In this document: positions 23,332-31,762 of the stretch, in pieces
Layout: the number at the start of each line of letters is the position of its first letter
Numbering within the stretch: the first letter of the stretch is position 1
NCBI RefSeq assembly: GCF_004962925.1
Contig: NZ_SUEO01000005.1
Span: forward strand, 33,265 to 67,354
Reading direction: 5' to 3'
Origin: Mesorhizobium sp.
GTDB lineage: Bacteria > Pseudomonadota > Alphaproteobacteria > Rhizobiales > Rhizobiaceae
Length of the DNA stretch: 34,090 bases
Program-made: the position numbers and the translations under genes
The notes under the pieces: model-generated
Databases searched by the model: none
Told to the model about the DNA's origin: nothing
Seen by the model: only the letters and a program-made list of their open reading frames with translations

Positions 23332-24165
23332 CTATACCTCTTCGAGAATTCGCGCTTGCAGGGCGACGGCCGACGTGTCCGCGGCCTCGCGTCGAGGGCG
23401 AGGGAGATCGACAGGAATGTCGAGCGCTATGGCGCCGTCGCGGATGACGATCACCCTGTCGGCAAGGGCCACCGCCTCGGCGACATCGTGAGTGATGAGA
23501 ACCGTCGTGAAACCGTGCTCGCGCCAGATGCGCTCGAGCAGACGGTGCATTTCCATGCGCGTCAGCGCGTCAAGAGCCCCGAACGGCTCATCGAGGAGAA
23601 GAACACCGGGCCGGCTCACCAGGGCACGGGCAAGGGCGACGCGCTGGCTCTGGCCGCCCGACAAGACCGCGGGCCAGTCATTTGCCCGATCCGCAAGCCC
23701 GACATCGGCGAGCGCTGCCATGGCGGACTCGCGCCAGCCATTCGCCCGTGCGATGCCGACATTGCCGAGAACACGATGCCAGGGAAGCAGCCTTGCGTCT
23801 TGAAACAAGAGCCGCACGTTCGACTGGAGCGATTGCACCCGGGCGTCGCCGATGGAAATCGTCCCGGCGCTCGGCTGATCAAGTCCTGCGATGAGGCGCA
23901 GAAGCGTGGACTTGCCGCAGCCGGAGCGCCCTACGATCGCCAGCAACTGCCCGGCTGGAATGGCCAGATCCAGCTTGGATAACACCCGTCTGTTGCCAAA
24001 CGACTTGGACAAGCCGTTGAGCTGCACAGCCTTTCCGTTCGCCGTCCGCGCTTCTTGCTTCCGTGGCACAACCTCCCGGAGCGTGGTTGCGTCGTGTGGG
24101 GCTGTATCGGTTTCTTGGAACACTGCACCTTCGTGCAGCCGAAGCGCGCTTGCAGCATCTCTCAT
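23332..24165 (-). CDS. ssuB: SsuB, sulfonate ABC transporter ATP-binding protein
   Basis: This 277-aa ATPase has Walker [10 protein letters not shown], the Q-loop [18 protein letters not shown], signature [15 protein letters not shown], Walker [16 protein letters not shown] and switch His in LITHDVAEA. The RLLPW block is the classic SsuB/TauB feature. It has an N-terminal extension of about 45 residues before the first beta strand. The ATG at 24165 overlaps the ssuC stop (ATGA), fixing the start despite a longer open frame. It energises uptake by SsuA and SsuC encoded upstream in the same operon. Confidence 0.94.
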   Translation of the reverse strand: MRDAASALRLHEGAVFQETDTAPHDATTLREVVPRKQEARTANGKAVQLNGLSKSFGNRRVLSKLDLAIPAGQLLAIVGRSGCGKSTLLRLIAGLDQPSAGTISIGDARVQSLQSNVRLLFQDARLLPWHRVLGNVGIARANGWRESAMAALADVGLADRANDWPAVLSGGQSQRVALARALVSRPGVLLLDEPFGALDALTRMEMHRLLERIWREHGFTTVLITHDVAEAVALADRVIVIRDGAIALDIPVDLPRPRREAADTSAVALQARILEEV

Positions 24166-24980
24166 GGTACTGCTTCCCTGGTGGCGGCGGGTTGGTAGGC
24201 CGGATGCCAGGCGAGAGCGCGCGTCTCGATCAGCCGGGTGAGCGCGTCGGCGAGCTTGCCGAGGAGTGCATAGACGATGATCCCGAGTACCACGATGTCG
24301 GTCTGCAGGAATTCGCGCGCGTTCATGGTCATGTAGCCGATACCCGAAGAGGCCGAGATCGTTTCGGCGACGATCAAAGTCAGCCACATGATGCCGAGCG
24401 AGAAGCGCAGCCCGACAAGGATCGATGGCAGCGCCCCAGGCAGGATCACCCGCCAGAACAGCGCCAGGGGGCCGAGCCCATAGACGCGCGCCATCTCGAT
24501 CAGCCTGACGTCGACGGTGCGGATGCCGTGAAAGGTATTCAGGTAGATCGGAAACGCGGTTCCGACCGCCACGAGAAAGATCTTCGCCTCCTCACCGATC
24601 CCGAACCAGAGGATGACGAGGGGAATCATGGCCAGGTGCGGCACATTGCGCAGCATCTGCATCGACGAGTCGAACACAGTTTCGGCCGGCCGCGAAATTC
24701 CGGCCAGAACGCCGAGAATAAAGCCGATACCCCCGCCGATAGCGAGCCCCTTCAGCGCCCGTTCCGTCGAGATGGCGGCATGGGTGAGAAGCGTGCCATT
24801 GCGGAGATTTTCCCAAAAAGCGGCGGCCACCGCGCTGGGTGCCGGCAGCAGGCGGGTCGAGATCACTCCGCTGCGCGAAGCTATTTCCCATTCGACCACA
24901 ATGCCGATCGGCAACGCCCAGGACGCGACGATCTGCAGTGCCGTCGCGCCTGCGTTTCGAAGCTGCGTCTGGTGAGCCAT
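24162..24980 (-). CDS. ssuC: SsuC, sulfonate ABC transporter permease
   Basis: This 272-aa membrane permease has six hydrophobic segments and the EAA loop around [44 protein letters not shown] and [20 protein letters not shown] are typical SsuC blocks. The ATG at 24980 lies 2 bp after the ssuD stop with an AAGG upstream. The frame could be read from further upstream, but that would overlap ssuD widely. It is clearly homologous to the permease at 16247-17134, yet the two differ enough to be separate systems rather than a recent duplication. Confidence 0.94.
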   Translation of the reverse strand: MAHQTQLRNAGATALQIVASWALPIGIVVEWEIASRSGVISTRLLPAPSAVAAAFWENLRNGTLLTHAAISTERALKGLAIGGGIGFILGVLAGISRPAETVFDSSMQMLRNVPHLAMIPLVILWFGIGEEAKIFLVAVGTAFPIYLNTFHGIRTVDVRLIEMARVYGLGPLALFWRVILPGALPSILVGLRFSLGIMWLTLIVAETISASSGIGYMTMNAREFLQTDIVVLGIIVYALLGKLADALTRLIETRALAWHPAYQPAATREAVP

Positions 24981-24982
24981 GG

Positions 24983-26161
24983 TCAGGATGCCTTTCGCGC
25001 CGCTGGCCGGATCTCGTTGGCGATGGTCTCGCCGAATGGGCCAGTGTTGACGGAAAGGTTCGCCTTCTCCGGTGCATGGGCGAGCGGAAGCAGGGGGAAG
25101 ACGAGCTCGGCGAAGCGGTAGGCCTCCTCGAGATGCGGGTAGCCGGAGAGGATGAAAGTATCGATGCCGATCGACCGATAGTCCTCCATCCGCGCCGCGA
25201 CTTCCTCGGCCGAGCCGACCAGCGCGGTCCCGGCGCCGCCTCGCACCAGGCCAACGCCTGCCCACAGGTTCGGGCTGACCACCAGCTTATCGCGGCGGCC
25301 GCCGTGCAGCGCGCTCATCCGGCTCTGGCCGACGGAGTCCATGCGCGCGAACACCGATTGCGCCTTAGCGATCGTTTCGTCGTCGAGATGCGCTATGAGG
25401 CGGTCGGCCGCCGCCCAGGCTTCTTCGGACGTCTCACGGACGATCGCGTGGAGACGGATGCCGAAGCTGAGCTTGCGCCCGTGCTTCCGCGTTGCCGCCT
25501 TGACCTTCGCGATCTTCTCCGCAACGAGCGCAGGCGGCTCGCCCCAGGTCAGATACTTGTCGACCGTCTCGGCGGCGACTTCGATCCCTTCCTCAGAGGA
25601 CCCACCGAAATAGAGCGGCGGATACGGCGCCTGGACTGGCGGAAACAGCAGTTGTCCGCCTTCGATGCGAATGTGCTTGCCGGAAGTGTTGACCGTCTCG
25701 CCTGCAAGCAGCGCCTTGTAGGCATGGAGAAACTCGCGGGTAATCTCGTAGCGGTCGGCATGGCTCGCGAAAATGCCGTCGCCCCTGTTCTCGACGGGAT
25801 CGCCGCCGGTCACCACATTGATAAGGAGGCGGCCGTTCGACAGACGGTCGAGCGTCGCGGTCATGCGGGCTGCCACCGTCGGCGGCTGCAGCCCTGGCCT
25901 GACCGCGACCAGGAACTTCAACTGCTCGGTGGAGGTCAGCATCGCCGAGGCGACGATCCAGGAGTCCTCGCAACTCTTTCCCGTGGGCAACAGCACGCCG
26001 TAGTAGCCGAGGTGGTCGGCAGCCTGGGCAATTTGGCGCAGATACGGCAGGTCTGTGGCGCGCCCGCCAGTCGCTGTGCCAAGATACCTGCCGTCTCCAT
26101 GAGTCGGCAGGAACCACACCACGTTTACGCGGTCGGGAGGAAGCTCGGCCGCGACATTCAC
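24983..26161 (-). CDS. ssuD: SsuD, FMNH2-dependent alkanesulfonate monooxygenase
   Basis: This 392-aa bacterial luciferase-like enzyme converts alkanesulfonates, with FMNH2 and O2, to aldehyde and sulfite. Family landmarks are [33 protein letters not shown] with Cys64 (equivalent to the conserved Cys54 of the E. coli enzyme), [14 protein letters not shown] and [13 protein letters not shown] with Arg307 in the flexible lid. Length matches the family (about 380-390 aa). It overlaps ssuA by 4 bp and precedes ssuC by 2 bp. Reduced flavin would come from the reductase at 20026-20601, in the same transcription unit. Confidence 0.95.
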   Translation of the reverse strand: MNVAAELPPDRVNVVWFLPTHGDGRYLGTATGGRATDLPYLRQIAQAADHLGYYGVLLPTGKSCEDSWIVASAMLTSTEQLKFLVAVRPGLQPPTVAARMTATLDRLSNGRLLINVVTGGDPVENRGDGIFASHADRYEITREFLHAYKALLAGETVNTSGKHIRIEGGQLLFPPVQAPYPPLYFGGSSEEGIEVAAETVDKYLTWGEPPALVAEKIAKVKAATRKHGRKLSFGIRLHAIVRETSEEAWAAADRLIAHLDDETIAKAQSVFARMDSVGQSRMSALHGGRRDKLVVSPNLWAGVGLVRGGAGTALVGSAEEVAARMEDYRSIGIDTFILSGYPHLEEAYRFAELVFPLLPLAHAPEKANLSVNTGPFGETIANEIRPAARKAS

Positions 26162-27108
26162 GACTGCGGCTTCCTCACTGCATCGGCGATCGAGATCGCG
26201 GTCGGGATGAGGCCGAGTTCGAAGAACACGTCAGCGATCTTCTGCTGCGCGGCCACCACCTCCGGTGTAATCGGCTTCACGCCGTAGGACCGCCGCTGGA
26301 CGGCGACTGCGAGAACGTCCGCAGGGATCCCGAGTGCCGGCGAAAACTGTTCGGCCACATCGCCACGGCTGGCGTTGATCCAGGTGTCGATCTCGCCGAG
26401 GGATGCGACGAGGGTGTCGACCACTTCGGGCTGGGTGTCGACGAAGTCGCGCGAGGCAAGGTAGAATTCGTGGTTGTCTACGACGCCGTTGCCGTTCGCC
26501 AGTTGGCGGGCGCCGGTAGCCGCTTCGGCGGCCGCGAGAAATGGCTCCCAGATCACCCAGGCATCGACGGCCTGCTTCTCGAATGCGGCGCGTGCGTCGG
26601 CCGGCGGCAAGAACGAGACTTCTACGTCAGAATAGGCCAACCCGGCTTTCTCCAGCGCCTTGACGAGCAGATAGTGAACGTTCGAGCCCTTGTTCAGCGC
26701 CACCTTCTTGCCCTTGAGGTCCGCGACGGTCTTCAGCGGACTGTCCTTGGGAACCAGGATCGCCTCGGCTTCCGGCGCCGGGGGCTCGTAACCCACATAG
26801 ACGAGTGGAGCACCTGCAGCCTGCGCGAAGATAGGCGGCGCCTCGCCAGTCGTGCCGAAATCAATGGACCCGACGTTGAGTGCCTCGAGGAGTTGCGGCC
26901 CCGCCGGGAACTCGGTCCACTCGACCGTGTAGCCCTGCGGTTTCAGCTTTTCCTCAAGGAGCCCTTTTGTCTTCAGCAGGATGAGTGTGCCGTACTTCTG
27001 GAACCCTATTCGGACAATCTTGTCGTCCGCATGAGTTGCGGTGGCGGCGCCCAGCGCAATGGTGCCGGCGAGAGCGAGCTTCGCAAGGTAGCGTATGAAG
27101 GCATTCAT
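26158..27108 (-). CDS. ssuA: SsuA, sulfonate-binding periplasmic protein
   Basis: This 316-aa binding protein has an N-terminal Sec signal ([23 protein letters not shown], cleavage about residue 27) and then [41 protein letters not shown] and [13 protein letters not shown], the classic SsuA start. The ATG at 27108 has GAGGAG 8 nt upstream and is preferred to the in-frame start at 27129, which adds seven residues before the signal. It is the first gene of the operon ssuA-ssuD-ssuC-ssuB-haloperoxidase-rhodanese-reductase. A 150-nt stretch with two short hairpins and a palindromic element lies upstream. Confidence 0.95.
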   Translation of the reverse strand: MNAFIRYLAKLALAGTIALGAATATHADDKIVRIGFQKYGTLILLKTKGLLEEKLKPQGYTVEWTEFPAGPQLLEALNVGSIDFGTTGEAPPIFAQAAGAPLVYVGYEPPAPEAEAILVPKDSPLKTVADLKGKKVALNKGSNVHYLLVKALEKAGLAYSDVEVSFLPPADARAAFEKQAVDAWVIWEPFLAAAEAATGARQLANGNGVVDNHEFYLASRDFVDTQPEVVDTLVASLGEIDTWINASRGDVAEQFSPALGIPADVLAVAVQRRSYGVKPITPEVVAAQQKIADVFFELGLIPTAISIADAVRKPQS

Positions 27109-27259
27109 CAATCGGACTCCTCTTCCCAAGGTCAGTACAGGACTTTGAAATTAGCTGGCATGAAGCATGCCGCAGTGCTCTGCGCCCGCAATTCAGGGCG
27201 CGGTCGGGAGTGCCCGATTTCATTGAGAGTAACGGGCGGAAGGAGCCCTCACAAAGAAT

Positions 27260-27280
27260 ATTCTACTAATAATATAGAAT
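27260..27280. promoter_or_regulatory. Palindromic element upstream of ssuA
   Basis: ATTCTA and TAGAAT form 6-bp inverted arms around a 9-bp centre, 152-172 bp before the ssuA ATG. The core TCTACTAATAATATAGA resembles the perfect palindrome at 13760-13776 before the other sulfur operon. The surroundings are strongly AT-rich, as expected for a promoter. A shared operator is inferred. Confidence 0.5.
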
Positions 27281-27360
27281 TTGTTGGGAACAGTTTCGCT
27301 TGGATGAGAGGGACCGGCGAAGCACGGGCCCGTGCCCGAACAAGCAAGCGCCACTTGGCG

Positions 27361-28092
27361 TCACGTCGACGAAGGCTGGCTGAGCAATGCGGTCGCGAGG
27401 CGCTGGCATTGAACGCGGATGTCCGGGATCGCTTCGATTTCGAAAAAGGTGCCGCGGGTAAGCGGACCCACTGCTGAAATGCGATCGTTGCGGATTTCCT
27501 CTCGGCTGATCAGGGCGCCGTCCGTGGAGACGTCGAGGCCGATATGAAGGCCAGAACGCATCGCTGCGTCACAACGCTTGAACCATCCGCCAGCCGCAGT
27601 TCCAAATACTCATCGCGCTCAAGGATTCCGACGCTTTCCTCGTCGATTATCCGCAATCTTCCAGATGAGCTGTTCTTTTTCGGAGTTTCGTGCAGCAGTT
27701 GTCCAAGATATTCGGCCATACAGGCGACGGGGCGCGAAACAGGTTGTCGGATCATCGATCCGGATGTTGCGGTTTTGCAGCCAATGCACGAAATGGTCGG
27801 GATCGTCGGCGAAGGCGCTCATGTTCGAGGCTCGGACGTTGAGAACGTGATCCGGGAAATCCGTCGAATAGGCCAGGCCCCGCCCGAGCGACCTACGCTT
27901 TTCAATGATGATGATGTCGAGGCCGGGATCGCGACTGCGTAGGAGATGCGCTGCCATCAGAACGCCGCTTGCACCGCCGCCGATGATCGCAATCGACCTG
28001 GTCGATGCCGTAGGGGCGGCCGAATTCCACTTTCCGCGATAGGCGACCGTCATCACCGCGCGACTCATGCGGCTCGCAAGCGTGGGGCGCAA
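27361..28092 (-). pseudogene. Decayed FAD/NAD(P)-binding protein gene
   Basis: Three minus-strand frames carry pieces of one protein in order. The first (28092 to about 27725) has a Rossmann motif, SIAIIGGGASGVLMAAHLLR, then SLGRGLAYSTDFPDHVLNVR and ends in CFAPRRLYG. The second (about 27735-27560) continues with AEYLGQLLHETPKK and LRLADGSSVVTQRCVLA. The third (27561-27361) begins GLHIGLDVSTDGALIS and ends with ISAVGPLTRGTFFEIEAIPDIRVQ, the C-terminus of this flavoprotein family. Family members are about 470 aa; only about 240 codons remain, with a frameshift and an internal deletion. It has no upstream promoter link to ssuA, which runs in the same direction beyond a 250-bp gap. The start is uncertain. 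Confidence 0.75.
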
Positions 28093-28146
28093 CCCGGGAG
28101 GAGAATATGGAGAAAGCCGACACGCTGCTCCAGTTCGGTGTGATTA

Positions 28147-28479
28147 CTAGGCGGCGTCGAGATTGCGCAGACGCTCGACACAGAGCGCCCGCAATACGCG
28201 CGCCGCATCCGCATAGGTCAACTGCTCTTCGCCAGATGCAAGAAGCCTCCCGGGAACCACCGCGGCGACATCCTCCAGAATGCGAATCGGAAGGAGATCC
28301 GAACAGCTTCGCGTACGCCCGAAAACCGAGCTGATTGGGACCGACTGACCTTCGAATTCGACCAGCGGTTCGCTCATGTCATGCTCCCAGCCTTCATAGG
28401 CGTCGAGGGCATCGGAGAAAGCCTGATGCAGATAAATCGGTGCGTGGCCTTCATGCAGTGCGGGAAGCAATCGCGTCAT
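28147..28479 (-). CDS. Conserved-looking small protein of unknown function
   Basis: The product is 110 aa, starting MTRLLPALHEGHAPIYLHQA and containing DALDAYEGWEHDMSEPLVEF and SVFGRTRSCSDLLPIRILED. It has no signal peptide or membrane helix and looks soluble and acidic, with an alpha-helical C-terminus (ADAARVLRALCVERLRNL). The ATG at 28479 is preceded by AGGAGG at 5 nt, a near-ideal ribosome binding site, so the gene is probably real even though the frame continues upstream to 28695. I do not recognise the family. It lies between the decayed flavoprotein gene and the hipBA control region, on the opposite strand to hipBA. Confidence 0.65.
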   Translation of the reverse strand: MTRLLPALHEGHAPIYLHQAFSDALDAYEGWEHDMSEPLVEFEGQSVPISSVFGRTRSCSDLLPIRILEDVAAVVPGRLLASGEEQLTYADAARVLRALCVERLRNLDAA

Positions 28480-28854
28480 CAATTCCTCCTGTGATCTGCT
28501 AACGAACGCAAGTGAACTCATGAGACTCACACTGGAACTGGCTGCCAAACAGCTCGGTCCTGATCTTGAAATTAACGAAAGTGGGTAAGGCCTACCAATG
28601 GCCGTACATGCGGCGCGGGGTGCGGAGAAGGACTGGGAGCGCGTCCGGCTGTCGTATCGGGCGAAATCGGTCGATGCGCCTTCGGACAAGCCCATAATGA
28701 AGGACAGGATGCAGGCATGAGCTGCGCCGACGCCGTTCAGCGTAATAACGCTCGCCGCGGCGACCTCTTCGTCATCTGCGTAGCGCTGCCGCTTGCGTTC
28801 CCCATGCGCCTTCGCTTCATCGGCAAGCTTCTAGGATTGATCAACTGGTTGCAC
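28480..28854. other. Region between the unknown gene and hipBA operators
   Basis: About 375 bp without a firmly supported gene. It holds two tiny plus-strand frames in sequence: 22 codons at 28520-28588 (MRLTLELAAKQLGPDLEINE...) and 40 codons at 28598-28720 (MAVHAARGAEKDWERVRLSY...). Their codon use looks coding-like, but neither has a recognisable family, and they could be debris of a lost gene. A further frame at 28717-28911 runs into the operators and is judged spurious. Confidence 0.4.
28598..28720 (+). pseudogene. 40-codon frame, possible gene remnant
   Basis: An ATG at 28598 opens a short frame containing EKDWERVRLSYRAKSVDAPS and ending in KDRMQA. Base composition at third positions is GC-rich, as in real genes nearby. 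No ribosome binding site stands out and no family is recognised. It may be the tail of a deleted gene. Confidence 0.2.
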
Positions 28855-28953
28855 CATACGCAAACGCGTATTTTCATCTTTTATACGCCTGCGCGTATAT
28901 CTAAATTTTAAACGCGAACGCGTATATTGACAGTTTATACGCCCTCGCGTATA
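28855..28953. promoter_or_regulatory. Four 18-bp HipB-type operators at 27-bp spacing
   Basis: Four copies of the inverted repeat TATACGC-N4-GCGTATA lie upstream of hipB: 28855-28872 (CATACGC/GCGTATT), 28882-28899 (perfect), 28909-28926 (TAAACGC/GCGTATA) and 28936-28953 (perfect). Start-to-start distance is exactly 27 bp each time. The fourth overlaps the -10 box and spacer of the hipB promoter, and the third abuts the -35. E. coli hipBA also has four HipB operators with a different sequence (TATCC-N8-GGATA), so autoregulation by HipB or HipBA is the natural reading. Confidence 0.85.
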
Positions 28954-28955
28954 TT
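28927..28955 (+). promoter_or_regulatory. hipBA promoter
   Basis: TTGACA (28927-28932) and TATATT (28950-28955) are separated by 17 bp, a near-consensus sigma-70-type promoter. The fourth operator covers the spacer and -10, and the third ends one base before the -35, so bound HipB would block polymerase. The predicted start near 28962 leaves a very short leader carrying the GGAGG at 28963-28967. Confidence 0.8.
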
Positions 28956-28973
28956 GATGTGTGGAGGACTGCT

Positions 28974-29228
28974 GTGACCGATCAGATCGCCCGCACAGAA
29001 AAACAGCTCGGCGCCATCCTGCGCCGCGCTCGAAAACAGGCACGGCTGAGCCAGGGGGCTCTAGGCGAACAAATCCATCTGCGCCAGGGCACTGTCTCAC
29101 GTCTGGAAGCCGGAGAGCCCGCTGTCCAGCTGCGCACTTTAATGGAAGCGCTTTCGGCTCTGAACCTTGAACTGGTCGTCCGGCCACGCACCCAAGGCAG
29201 TGCCGCCGATATCGAGGACCTGTTCTGA
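28974..29228 (+). CDS. hipB: HipB antitoxin, XRE-type DNA-binding protein
   Basis: This 84-aa antitoxin has a helix-turn-helix of the XRE/Cro type: LGAILRRARKQARLSQGALG, then QIHLRQGTVSRLEAGEP (about residues 12-48). A short beta-forming segment LNLELVVRP and an acidic tail follow. It binds HipA and represses its own operon through the four upstream operators. The GTG at 28974 is chosen because GGAGG lies 6 nt upstream; an in-frame GTG at 28959 would add five residues but has no ribosome binding site within the predicted transcript. The stop overlaps the hipA start (TGATG). Size matches E. coli HipB (88 aa). Confidence 0.93.
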   Translation: MTDQIARTEKQLGAILRRARKQARLSQGALGEQIHLRQGTVSRLEAGEPAVQLRTLMEALSALNLELVVRPRTQGSAADIEDLF

Positions 29229-30553
29229 TGGCACGAAAACGCGCTCACGCTCCTCTCAATGTCTTTCTGAACAACCGCCATGTCGGCGTCCTGCGCCGTG
29301 AGGCGACAGGTGCTATCGACTTCCAGTACGGACGCGACTGGCTGAACTGGCGCGGCACGTTCCCAGTGTCACTGTCGCTGCCCTTGCGCGAGGATCGGTA
29401 TATTGGCACCCCCGTCATCAATGTGTTCGACAACCTGCTGCCTGACAGCGACCTCATCCGAAAGCGCGTCGCCGAACGCGTTGGCGCAGACGGCACAGAC
29501 GCCTTCAGCCTGCTGACGGCCCTCGGCCATGATTGCGTCGGCGCACTCCAGTTTCTGCCTAATGGCGTCGAGCCCGGGACCGCCGGCGACACCGACGGCA
29601 AACCGATCACTGACGACGAGATCGCCGACATTATCAAGAATCTCGCGGCAGCACCCTTGGGCATGGGCGAAGACGAAGATTTCCGAATCTCGATCGCCGG
29701 CGCTCAGGAAAAAACCGCGCTGCTGCGTAAGGACGGCCAATGGTTCAAGCCGATAGGAACGACGGCAACCACCCACATCCTCAAACCGCAGATTGGGCAG
29801 CTTCCCAATGGCATCGACCTCTCCAACAGCGTCGAGAACGAATATCTATGCCTCAGACTGCTGCATTCGTTTGGTATCCCCACACCCCCCGTTGAAATCG
29901 CCGATTTCGGGGAACGCCGCACACTGATCGTCGAGCGCTTCGATCGCCTTTGGGCAAGAGATGGGCGACTGCTGCGACTGCCGCAGGAAGACATCTGCCA
30001 GGCGCTATCGATCCCGCCGACAAAAAAGTACCAGTCTGATGGTGGTCCCGGTATGCGCGAGATCATCAATCTGCTCAAAGGCAGCGACACGCCTGATGCC
30101 GACATCACGACGTTCATGCGTGCGAGCATCATATTCTGGCTGCTCGGCGCGACCGATGGGCATGCAAAAAATTTCAGCATTTTCCTCGGTCCCGGCGGGC
30201 GCTATCGCATGACACCGCTGTACGATGTGCTGACAGCGCAGCCGAGCCTCGACCAGGGCCAAATTCAACGCAAGAAATTCAAACTTGCGATGTCCGTCGG
30301 AACAAATCGCCACTATGCCATCAGTGACATCGTGCCAAGACATTTCATGCAGACGGCAGATATCGCTGGTGTCGGCACTCCGGCGATGCGGGCGATTTTT
30401 GAAGACATTGAAGCCAATGCCGATCGGCAAGTACAAGCTGTTGTCGGGTCGCTGCCCGGTAGCTTCCCCGATCAGCTTGTGACCTCGACCGTGGCGGCCA
30501 TCAAACACCGCAGCCAGCTCGTCGCAAATTCTCTGGAGGCTTCTCATGTCTGA
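29228..30553 (+). CDS. hipA: HipA serine/threonine kinase toxin
   Basis: This 441-aa toxin kinase is of the E. coli HipA type (440 aa), which phosphorylates glutamyl-tRNA synthetase and induces a persister state. The N-terminal HipA_N subdomain includes SLSLPLRED and NVFDNLLPDSDLIRKRVAER. The P-loop-like ISIAGAQEKTALL contains Ser155, equivalent to the autophosphorylated Ser150. THILKP carries ATP-binding Lys186, VERFDR is at 235-240, GATDGHAKN has catalytic Asp310 and Asn315, and LYDVL has metal-binding Asp333. All active-site residues are present, so it should be an active toxin. It is coupled to hipB and overlaps a short downstream gene by 8 bp. Confidence 0.95.
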   Translation: MARKRAHAPLNVFLNNRHVGVLRREATGAIDFQYGRDWLNWRGTFPVSLSLPLREDRYIGTPVINVFDNLLPDSDLIRKRVAERVGADGTDAFSLLTALGHDCVGALQFLPNGVEPGTAGDTDGKPITDDEIADIIKNLAAAPLGMGEDEDFRISIAGAQEKTALLRKDGQWFKPIGTTATTHILKPQIGQLPNGIDLSNSVENEYLCLRLLHSFGIPTPPVEIADFGERRTLIVERFDRLWARDGRLLRLPQEDICQALSIPPTKKYQSDGGPGMREIINLLKGSDTPDADITTFMRASIIFWLLGATDGHAKNFSIFLGPGGRYRMTPLYDVLTAQPSLDQGQIQRKKFKLAMSVGTNRHYAISDIVPRHFMQTADIAGVGTPAMRAIFEDIEANADRQVQAVVGSLPGSFPDQLVTSTVAAIKHRSQLVANSLEASHV

Positions 30554-30830
30554 GTCGGGGCAACGCCCGCGCATAGCAATCCTTGGCTGGGGCTCTCTGA
30601 TCTGGGACAAGCGCCCCGAATTCGATGAAAAGCATGCCCCCTGGGAAGATGATGGCCCGGCACTTAAACTGGAATTCTCGCGTATTTCAGATACCCGAAA
30701 CGGGGCTCTGACCCTGGTGATCGACACTGACTACGGTCAGGAGCGCATCGTCCAATATGCGCTTAGTACCCGCACAAACCCGGCCGATGCCGTCGCTGAT
30801 CTGCGCTGCCGCGAAGGCACTGTCATCTGA
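30546..30830 (+). pseudogene. Truncated gamma-glutamylcyclotransferase-like gene after hipA
   Basis: The frame encodes 94 aa starting MSESGQRPRIAILGWGSLIW and continuing with DGPALKLEFSRISDTRNGAL. The ILGWGSLIWD motif and following DGPALPVEFARIS-type block are typical of gamma-glutamylcyclotransferase-fold proteins of about 170-200 aa. Similarity ends at about LRCREGTV, followed at once by a stop, so roughly half is missing. GGAGG 6 nt before the ATG and the 8-bp overlap with hipA show it was the third gene of the hip operon. The next 110 bp hold no continuation in any frame. A short functional protein cannot be excluded. Confidence 0.65.
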
Positions 30831-30943
30831 GCTAGCAGACCGGCAGCTATTCGTTGTCGTGCCGTCACCCCGCTCCTTTGAGGCGACGGACGGCTTCAAA
30901 CGAAGCAGGCATGGAGCGACCGACGCCGGCAGCGCCGAGGAGT

Positions 30944-31732
30944 TTACTGCGGCTTTGTCGCGCAAATCGCGAAGCGGTGTTGTGTGGCTCGTTCGATCGC
31001 CTTAGGCCAACTCAACTGTCGAGCCTGAGCGCGATGGATCGCGCGCAGTTTCCAGTCGACGACGGGCTGATCGAACCCGGCTTCGGCCAGCAAGCGCACT
31101 ATCTCTCCCGCCCGTGCGCCGCCTGAAAAATAGACGCGGGCAAGAATGCGTTTGTGGCGTCTGGCCATCGAGTCGCCGTCATTATCCGCGACCTGGGACT
31201 TACGGGTTGTGAGCTTTTCCCAAATGTCCCGCAAGCCCATCGCCCAGTTGCGGCTGACAAAATCCCCGTCGATGACCAGCAGCTTGCCGCCGGGCCTCAG
31301 CAGCGAGAACCATTCGGCAAAGGCCGCCTTCGGATCCAGCAGCGTCCAGACGAGGTGACGGGTGACGATGACATCGTAGCTCGCCTTGTCCTCGAGCGTC
31401 CGTTCGGCATCCCTCACGATGAAGCGGATATCGGCGCCGCGGTTTTGTGCCTTGGCGCGCGCCTTGGCGAGCATGGCTTCCGACCAGTCGAGGCCTGTCA
31501 CCACAAAGCCGAGATCGTGCATCAGATGCGAGATAACGCCCGTCCCACAGGCGAGATCCAGAGACGCCCGCCCGGCGCCTGGCCCAAGGTGCCTGCTTAT
31601 GAGCGCATGCCAGGCAGCGCGCTCGCGCTCGGAAAAAATCTCGTGGCCGACCTGCAGGTCGAACGTCTCGGCGCGGTCGGACCAATAGTCCCGAATTTCG
31701 TCGCGCAGCGAATAATTTGCGTGAGCCGTCAT
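30944..31732 (-). CDS. Class I SAM-dependent methyltransferase
   Basis: This 262-aa soluble methyltransferase has motif I LDLACGTGVISH (58-69), the acidic end of strand 2 in VVTGLDWSEAMLAKAR, DIRFIVRDAERT and LLRPGGKLLVIDGDFVSRNW. This is the Methyltransf_11/25 type acting on small molecules. The substrate cannot be deduced. It is transcribed divergently from the metallophore-type importer at 31847 onward, with 114 bp between the starts, so a role in making or modifying a metal-chelating compound, or simply shared iron control, is plausible. The C-terminal region (about 195-262) is specific to this subgroup. Confidence 0.88.
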   Translation of the reverse strand: MTAHANYSLRDEIRDYWSDRAETFDLQVGHEIFSERERAAWHALISRHLGPGAGRASLDLACGTGVISHLMHDLGFVVTGLDWSEAMLAKARAKAQNRGADIRFIVRDAERTLEDKASYDVIVTRHLVWTLLDPKAAFAEWFSLLRPGGKLLVIDGDFVSRNWAMGLRDIWEKLTTRKSQVADNDGDSMARRHKRILARVYFSGGARAGEIVRLLAEAGFDQPVVDWKLRAIHRAQARQLSWPKAIERATQHRFAICATKPQ

Positions 31733-31762
31733 CGCCCGAAACGCTCTCCTCCAAAGCCGTAC

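Noticed and set aside
24839..26287. 482-codon plus-strand frame opposite ssuD
   Set aside because: It is antisense to a clearly recognised ssuD with all motifs, and has the composition of a high-GC shadow frame with no family features.
27109..27260. SAM-II or other known riboswitch upstream of ssuA
   Set aside because: Hairpins are present, but the conserved core bases of the known alphaproteobacterial SAM riboswitches are not.
28717..28911. 64-codon frame ahead of hipB
   Set aside because: It runs through the first two and part of the third HipB operator and has no coding signature.
28855..28953. CRISPR-like short repeat array
   Set aside because: Repeats are 18-bp palindromes with 9-bp gaps directly at a hipB promoter; this is an operator array, not repeats with spacers of usual size.
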